DNA from: Synergistetes bacterium ADurb.Bin155
GTDB taxonomy: Bacteria; Synergistota; Synergistia; Synergistales; Thermovirgaceae
Reading direction: 5' to 3'
Assembly (NCBI GenBank): GCA_002070395.1
Contig: MWDE01000002.1
Coordinates: forward strand, 82,831 to 146,830
DNA length: 64,000 nt
Numbering within the stretch: position 1 is the first letter of the stretch; the number at the start of each line of letters is the position of its first letter. Under the pieces are notes generated by a model. That model was given only the letters and a program-made list of their open reading frames with translations. It searched no databases and was not told the DNA's origin. A program made the position numbers and the translations under genes. This document shows, one piece after another, positions 59,926 through 64,000 of the stretch.

Positions 59926-61126
59926 GAGGGCCCTTCTTCGATTCGCTCAACGGTTCAGGGTTCGGGACGAGGCTTTCCCAAAGGGCCGTGGCCCTATATT
60001 CGATATCGGCGATCATTCGCTGGTATGTCCCGGGTCTCCCTTTGGGGCGGAATAGAACGGGGAGTTTCGAAGAGGTTTTCATCATCCTCAGGATCTCCTG
60101 CCCTTTCGCATCCCAACCGAGGACCCTGATGTAAGGGGGACCCAGCCTTTGGGCCTCCCTGTTGGCCCGGTGTTCATACCCGATCAGGGAGTGACAGGCC
60201 GATCGCCGTATCCTGCTCCCGGGATACCGGCGGCTGGTACAAAGGCTTGTGAATTCCTCGAAGGATTGGGCCTTCACTGCGTTGGCCCAAAGAAGATTCT
60301 CGATCCCCTCCCTCATCTCGGCGTACTTCGAGATCCCTGAGGGTCCCTCCCTCAACAGGACGGCCCGCAGGATCCTCCAGAATAGGTCAAGAGAGAGTGC
60401 ACACCTGCCCCGGGAGATCTCTTCCCTTAGCGAAGAAAGGGCGTGAGGCGGCATCACCTTCGCCACGGAGTCGGTTATACCTTCGGTTCTTACGGCATCC
60501 CTGATCCACCCTGCGCCGGCGAAGGATCCTGAGGGGCCTGAGTGGTAACCAGTCCCGGTCCTTTTGACGGGAGTGGTTTCCAGGGGGTAACCCCGTTCGA
60601 CGATCCTCAGGATGTACTCCTGGGCCAGGATATTATTGGGAGATGAAAGGATCGCGCCCGCCCCGGGCAGCATCTGTTCCATGGCCGCGGTCCTGGCCTC
60701 GGCGTAAGAAAAGCCGCTGTCAAGGCGTTCCCTTAGGATCTTCCTGAAGGGGGAGGGTTCTTCGACGAGGATCCTCGCTATCGCCCCAAGGGGGGCATCG
60801 GGGTCTTCCATACCGAAGGAGAGGTGGGTCACGATACCGGTCATGGCCATCAGGTCAACCGCGGCCGAGCCGAAGACCCCTGCGTTGTGACAGGAGAAGG
60901 CCGTTGGGAGTTCTATCACAAGATCGGCACCGGAATGAAGGGCCATTTTGGCACGGCTCCACTTGTCCAGGAACGCCGGTTCACCTCTCTGGACAAAGTT
61001 CGATGAAAGCACCACGACCACGGCGTCAGCGCCGCTTGTTTCCAGAGACCGGTTGATATGGTATAAATGTCCATTGTGGATGGGGTTATACTCGGCAATG
61101 ATCCCTACTATATTCTTTTTGAACAA
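59912..61126 (-). CDS. tmcAL: tRNA(Met) cytidine acetate ligase TmcAL (YlbM family)
   Basis: TmcAL uses acetate and ATP to acetylate C34 of elongator tRNA-Met. GIIAEYNPIHNGHLYHI shows the HxGH nucleotidyltransferase site. LSSNFVQRGEPAF, LVIELPTAFSCHNAGVFG and SSPNNILAQEY are also conserved. TTG 61126 follows AGGAAGG by 9 nt; a TTG at 61156 is an alternative. It is divergent from ackA, whose product acts on the same acetate pool, and its end overlaps coaD by 14 nt. Confidence 0.9.
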   Translation of the reverse strand: MFKKNIVGIIAEYNPIHNGHLYHINRSLETSGADAVVVVLSSNFVQRGEPAFLDKWSRAKMALHSGADLVIELPTAFSCHNAGVFGSAAVDLMAMTGIVTHLSFGMEDPDAPLGAIARILVEEPSPFRKILRERLDSGFSYAEARTAAMEQMLPGAGAILSSPNNILAQEYILRIVERGYPLETTPVKRTGTGYHSGPSGSFAGAGWIRDAVRTEGITDSVAKVMPPHALSSLREEISRGRCALSLDLFWRILRAVLLREGPSGISKYAEMREGIENLLWANAVKAQSFEEFTSLCTSRRYPGSRIRRSACHSLIGYEHRANREAQRLGPPYIRVLGWDAKGQEILRMMKTSSKLPVLFRPKGRPGTYQRMIADIEYRATALWESLVPNPEPLSESKKGPLRLV

Positions 61127-61213
61127 GGGCCCGGACCTTCCTTCCTGGTCGATCAAGAATACGATAGATCTGTGGAACGGTTCCGGTCAATACCGAAGGA
61201 GGTCTGGACGAGC

Positions 61214-62416
61214 ATGAAAGTACTGGTTCTCAACTGCGGCAGCTCTTCTTTGAAGTACCAGCTTTTCGATATGACGACGGAAGCCGTTCTGGCAAAGGGG
61301 CTGGTGGAGAGGATCGGCATCGAGGGTTCAAGGGTTCGGCACGAAAAAACAGGTCTCGAGCCCCTGAAGTTCGATACTCCTATCCCCGACCATAAAGTGG
61401 GGATCAAGGTTGTCTTAGATACCCTTCTTGATGGGGACCAGGGAGTGATCAAGAACCTCGAGGAACTCAGGGCCGTAGGCCACAGGGTGGTCCACGGTGG
61501 TGAAAAATTCGCCCGCTCCGTAGTGGTGAATCCCGAGGTACTGAAGGTCGTCGAGGAATGCTGCCCCCTGGCACCGCTACATAACCCGGCCAACCTCATG
61601 GGGATAAAGGCTATGATGGAGGTCCTGCCGAACGTTCCCCAGGTCGCGGTTTTCGATACAGCCTTCCACCAGACTATGCCGGATTATGCCTACACCTACG
61701 GCCTTCCCTATCATTACTATGAAAAGCACAGGGTCAGGCGTTACGGGTTCCATGGTACCAGTCACTTTTACGTTGCCCATAGGGCTGCCGAGATGATGGG
61801 CCGGCCGATCGAGGACCTGAAGATAGTAACATGCCATCTTGGCAATGGTAGCTCCATTTCGGCTGTCAAGAGAGGCAAGTCCATTGACACCAGCCTTGGG
61901 TTCGGAACCGTCCCTGGTGTCCTGATGGGGACCCGGTGCGGGGACATCGATCCCACCGTTATCCTTTATATCATGGAACATGAAGAGATCGATCCCAAGT
62001 CGATGAGCCATATTATCCACAAGGAGAGCGGTTTCAAAGGCATTACGGGCATCAGCAGTGATCTCAGGGATGTGGAGGAGGCCGCCGTCCAGGGAAATAG
62101 CAAAGCCCGACTCGCCCTGGACATCCTTTTTTACGGTATTCGAAAGCATATTTGTGCCTATGCCGGGGCCATGGGTGGTATTGACGCCATCGTATTCACC
62201 GCCGGCATTGGAGAGAACAGCATCACCGTAAGGAAAATGGTCTGTGAAGGCCTCGAGTTCCTTGGGGCGAAGATCGACCTCGAAAAGAACAAGGTTAGAA
62301 GTAAAGAGGCCTTTATTAACGTTCCTGACTCCAGGGTGAGCATCCTGGTCATACCCACCAATGAGGAACTCGTCATTGCGAGGGATACAAAGGAGCTCGC
62401 CATAGACAAGGCGTGA
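61214..62416 (+). CDS. ackA: Acetate kinase
   Basis: AckA makes ATP from acetyl phosphate. NCGSSSLKYQL at the N-terminus, GHRVVHGGEKF, RRYGFHGTSH and CHLGNGSSISAV are all present, with the late FTAGIGENS. At 400 residues it is normal. AGGAGG lies 11 nt before the ATG; a longer in-frame extension to 61067 overlaps tmcAL and is rejected. yceD follows by 4 nt. Confidence 0.97.
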   Translation: MKVLVLNCGSSSLKYQLFDMTTEAVLAKGLVERIGIEGSRVRHEKTGLEPLKFDTPIPDHKVGIKVVLDTLLDGDQGVIKNLEELRAVGHRVVHGGEKFARSVVVNPEVLKVVEECCPLAPLHNPANLMGIKAMMEVLPNVPQVAVFDTAFHQTMPDYAYTYGLPYHYYEKHRVRRYGFHGTSHFYVAHRAAEMMGRPIEDLKIVTCHLGNGSSISAVKRGKSIDTSLGFGTVPGVLMGTRCGDIDPTVILYIMEHEEIDPKSMSHIIHKESGFKGITGISSDLRDVEEAAVQGNSKARLALDILFYGIRKHICAYAGAMGGIDAIVFTAGIGENSITVRKMVCEGLEFLGAKIDLEKNKVRSKEAFINVPDSRVSILVIPTNEELVIARDTKELAIDKA

Positions 62417-62420
62417 AACG

Positions 62421-63071
62421 ATGAAAAGGGGTAATGGAGATCCTGGAACGGATATCGGGGGAAAACCCCCTGGATGGTCCTGCGCCTTCGACGGCGCGGC
62501 AGTGATCGAGGAGGGAGGGACCCTGTCCTTCAGGTGCGAACTCCCTATATCAGGATGCATCGATCATTGGGGACAAAAGTACAGGTTCAACGAACCCGTC
62601 GTGGTAGATGCCAGGGTAGCAGGTGATATCTCGGGACTCGGCATGGACCTCGCTTTAGAGGCAAGGGCTGAAGTTGACTGTGCCCGGTGCCTGGAGCCTA
62701 CCCTTTTCCAAGTCTCTGAAAAGGGGCATATTTTCTTCAAACCGCTGCCCGAGGACAAGGGCGATCAGGATAAGGCGGACAGCGCGGGCGATGGCGATGA
62801 TCTGGTCTTTGTCCCCTCCATCGAGGGGGAGATAGACATTTCAGATCAGGTGTGGGAATATCTGGTAGTTTCGCTCCCCGAGAAGGTTCTCTGTTCCGAG
62901 GGTTGCCTGGGTTTATGTCCCTCCTGTGGCAAGAACAGGAACAGGGGCGAATGTTCGTGCCCCACTTCCGGGCCCGACCCGAGGCTCGGAGTTCTGGCGG
63001 ATTTAATGAAAGATGGAAACGATGAAGCTCCCGGGAAAGGAGGGAACAGTAATGGCAACGCCAAAGAGTAG
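62421..63071 (+). CDS. yceD: YceD family protein (DUF177)
   Basis: This protein of 216 residues has the family centre CARCLEP and the acidic stretch after it, then a late C-x-C zinc-like patch CLGLCPSCGKNRNRGECSC. YceD is usually next to rpmF and linked to 23S rRNA accumulation. The 4-nt gap from ackA suggests co-transcription. rpmF starts inside its last codons. Confidence 0.85.
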   Translation: MKRGNGDPGTDIGGKPPGWSCAFDGAAVIEEGGTLSFRCELPISGCIDHWGQKYRFNEPVVVDARVAGDISGLGMDLALEARAEVDCARCLEPTLFQVSEKGHIFFKPLPEDKGDQDKADSAGDGDDLVFVPSIEGEIDISDQVWEYLVVSLPEKVLCSEGCLGLCPSCGKNRNRGECSCPTSGPDPRLGVLADLMKDGNDEAPGKGGNSNGNAKE

Positions 63072-63258
63072 AACGTCCCATACGAGGACCAGGCAGAGAA
63101 AAGCCCACTGGCTGGGGTCTTTAAAGAACCCGGGAACCACGGTCTGCCCCAACTGCGGTGAAACGGCCCAGATGCACAGGGTTTGTCCCGAGTGCGGTCA
63201 ATATCGCGGGCGGCAGGTCGTAAAACAGAAGGCAGAAGGCGAAGGGAAGAGTTCCTGA
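63052..63258 (+). CDS. rpmF: 50S ribosomal protein L32
   Basis: L32 is a 68-residue basic protein here. KSRTSHTRTRQRKAHW at the start and a zinc ribbon with CPNCG and CPECG show the zinc-binding (C+) form. AAAGGAGGG lies 7 nt before the ATG, which overlaps the yceD end by 20 nt. A strong hairpin follows. Confidence 0.96.
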   Translation: MATPKSRTSHTRTRQRKAHWLGSLKNPGTTVCPNCGETAQMHRVCPECGQYRGRQVVKQKAEGEGKSS

Positions 63259-63292
63259 CCCGTTTTTTTAGGGGTTCATTGAGGCTGATCCT

Positions 63293-63330
63293 AAGAGGTC
63301 AGGGGGGTTCCTGAACCCCCCTGACCTCTT
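63293..63330 (+). terminator. Long hairpin after rpmF
   Basis: A 17-bp perfect stem (63293-63309 with 63314-63330) with a 4-nt loop follows rpmF. The downstream T run is weak, so it may be a terminator or a processing hairpin. Confidence 0.7.
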
Positions 63331-63410
63331 CATATTTCATACGCCACGGCCTTGTCCCCGCCGTACTTTATTTTATACTTAATTTTTCAATTTTATTTCC
63401 GTATGTCAAC

Positions 63411-63428
63411 GGACAGGGAAAATGTCAT
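63411..63428 (+). repeat. Outer copy of the IS-end 18-bp repeat
   Basis: GGACAGGGAAAATGTCAT; the same 18 bases recur at 63447-63464, with a 36-bp period. Such tandem copies are typical transposase-binding sites at IS ends. Confidence 0.75.
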
Positions 63429-63446
63429 GGGTTAGGTACTAAAACG

Positions 63447-63464
63447 GGACAGGGAAAATGTCAT
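63447..63464 (+). repeat. Inner copy of the IS-end 18-bp repeat
   Basis: This copy matches the repeat at 63411-63428 exactly, preceded by one more G. It lies 5 bp past the transposase stop codon. Confidence 0.75.
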
Positions 63465-63469
63465 CCCCC

Positions 63470-64000
63470 CTAGGGTATCTGCTCAAGACAATGCTCACGG
63501 CTCCTCTTTCTGCTAGCCATCCTTTCGTACTCCCTTTTCCATGGATGGTCAGGTCCCGGAGTCCAGGGCTTTCTCATTCCTTCTTCCGTGGATGATGCTG
63601 TCGTGTTCTCTTTCGCCAGGGTCTTCTTCGTCTCCTCTTCCTCGACCCTAACCATTTCGTAGAAGGTCCCCTGGCGGTGCAAAACCGTCCTCCTGTCCAG
63701 GAGGTCCAGGACCTCCACCTCAACCCCTTTGCGGAATAGGACCTTTCTGCCCTGGGAGTCCAGGGCGGACCACTTCCGGCCCTTCCACGAGACCGTGGAG
63801 TCGCCGGTCATCTTCCGGAAGACCCTGCGGCACAGTATGAGGGCGAGGTCCTCCTTGGAAGGCGCCGGCATGAAGGCCGTCGCTTCATCCTTAGGCGGGA
63901 CGGCAAAGAGATCGTTATGTCTGGCCCTGTAGGAAGCGAGGAAGGCATTGGCCTCCTCCAGGGTAGATACCCCCGCCACCCTCAGGTCGACCACCAGGCG
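63470..64000 (-). CDS. Transposase, C-terminal part (partial)
   Basis: The minus-strand frame is open through the right edge, so the N-terminal part is missing. The visible 177 residues start with RLVVDLRVAGVSTLEEANAF, the end of an integrase-type core as in ISNCY/IS1202-like and IS481-like transposases, where ELRLAGIST and a final catalytic Glu region come just before. FAVPPKDEATAF and the WKGRKWSAL segment form the C-terminal domain. The catalytic DDE residues are not in the window. The frame has no internal stop in the visible part. Confidence 0.78.
   Translation of the reverse strand, partial: RLVVDLRVAGVSTLEEANAFLASYRARHNDLFAVPPKDEATAFMPAPSKEDLALILCRRVFRKMTGDSTVSWKGRKWSALDSQGRKVLFRKGVEVEVLDLLDRRTVLHRQGTFYEMVRVEEEETKKTLAKENTTASSTEEGMRKPWTPGPDHPWKREYERMASRKRSREHCLEQIP

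Larger units (their letters stand above)
63411..64000 (-). mobile_element. Insertion sequence, 3' end, cut by the window edge (ISNCY/IS1202-like)
   Basis: The right edge holds the 3' part of a transposase gene on the minus strand, ending 6 nt before one of two 18-bp direct repeats. The first repeat at 63411 is the probable outer end. The other end and any target duplication lie outside the window. The flanking sequence (63340-63410) is AT-rich and without genes. Confidence 0.7.

Noticed and set aside
61577..62560. 327-codon minus-strand frame opposite ackA
   Set aside because: Antisense to a clear acetate kinase, with no translation signals.
1..64000. CRISPR arrays, prophage or defence islands
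   Set aside because: No regularly spaced repeat array, phage gene or defence gene was seen; the only mobile DNA is the IS at the right edge.

Overview
The window is 64 kb of a dense bacterial chromosome with high GC and frequent AGG arginine codons. It carries about 60 protein genes, two tRNAs and one truncated insertion sequence at the right edge. The gene content points to a strict anaerobe that ferments amino or organic acids: a four-subunit 2-oxoacid:ferredoxin oxidoreductase, acetate kinase, a ferredoxin, rubrerythrin and thiol peroxidase, a formate/nitrite-type channel, a tungstate importer and the selenocysteine genes selA and selB. The families and gene orders (a Veg-ispE-purR block outside the Firmicutes, a long CCA-adding enzyme with DHH and CBS domains, a Thermotoga-type iron-sulfur TrpRS) suggest Synergistota or a close relative. 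This assignment is inferred from gene content and was not tested by a database search.

Layout. 1-7.1 kb: 3' part of a CCA-adding enzyme, an M50 protease, surE, argG behind a T-box leader, acyP and a free-standing alanyl-tRNA editing protein. 7.2-11 kb: two orphan genes, then the tungstate ABC transporter tupABC on the minus strand behind a candidate molybdenum/tungsten-cofactor riboswitch. 11.1-19.8 kb: amino-acid and redox metabolism (Cys/Met PLP enzyme, hydroxyacid dehydrogenase, HD phosphohydrolase, class V aminotransferase, homoserine dehydrogenase, rubrerythrin, Tpx, ornithine cyclodeaminase family, threonine dehydratase). 20-28.4 kb: minus-strand purine operon purL-F-M-N-H-D-E with a strong promoter and a leader of about 230 nt. 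28.8-37 kb: formate/nitrite channel, MobA-like protein, lepA, hemW, selA, selB, then 0.5 kb with no recognised gene. 37.5-53.1 kb: a long plus-strand housekeeping run (veg, ispE, purR, ferredoxin, tRNA, Nif3 family, trpS, scpA, scpB, rluB, cmk, plsC, hflX, yicC, remA, gmk, rpoZ, coaBC, priA, der, hup). 53.1-57.2 kb on the minus strand: rsmA, tRNA-Pro and the por operon. 57.5-63.3 kb: trmB, trmO, rsmD, coaD, divergent tmcAL, ackA, yceD, rpmF. 63.4 kb to the end: the 3' end of an IS.

The genes connect in several ways. The tungstate importer, MobA-like protein, formate channel and SelA/SelB would together support a tungsten or molybdenum selenoprotein such as formate dehydrogenase elsewhere in the genome. 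The por operon and ackA form the oxoacid-to-acetate energy route. PurR at 38.7 kb is a plausible regulator of the purine operon at 28 kb.

The most unusual observations are: (i) PurF begins Met-Ala-Gly-Val-Phe-Gly and lacks the N-terminal catalytic cysteine, in an operon that also lacks purQ and purS, which raises the idea of ammonia-fed purine synthesis; (ii) coaD has no usable AUG/GUG/UUG before its first beta strand, and its best start is an AUA next to a strong Shine-Dalgarno; (iii) PriA has lost its helicase motifs but kept its zinc region; (iv) TrpRS carries a C-x22-C-x6-C-x2-C iron-sulfur motif; (v) two intrinsic terminators lie inside the coding sequence of the convergent neighbour.
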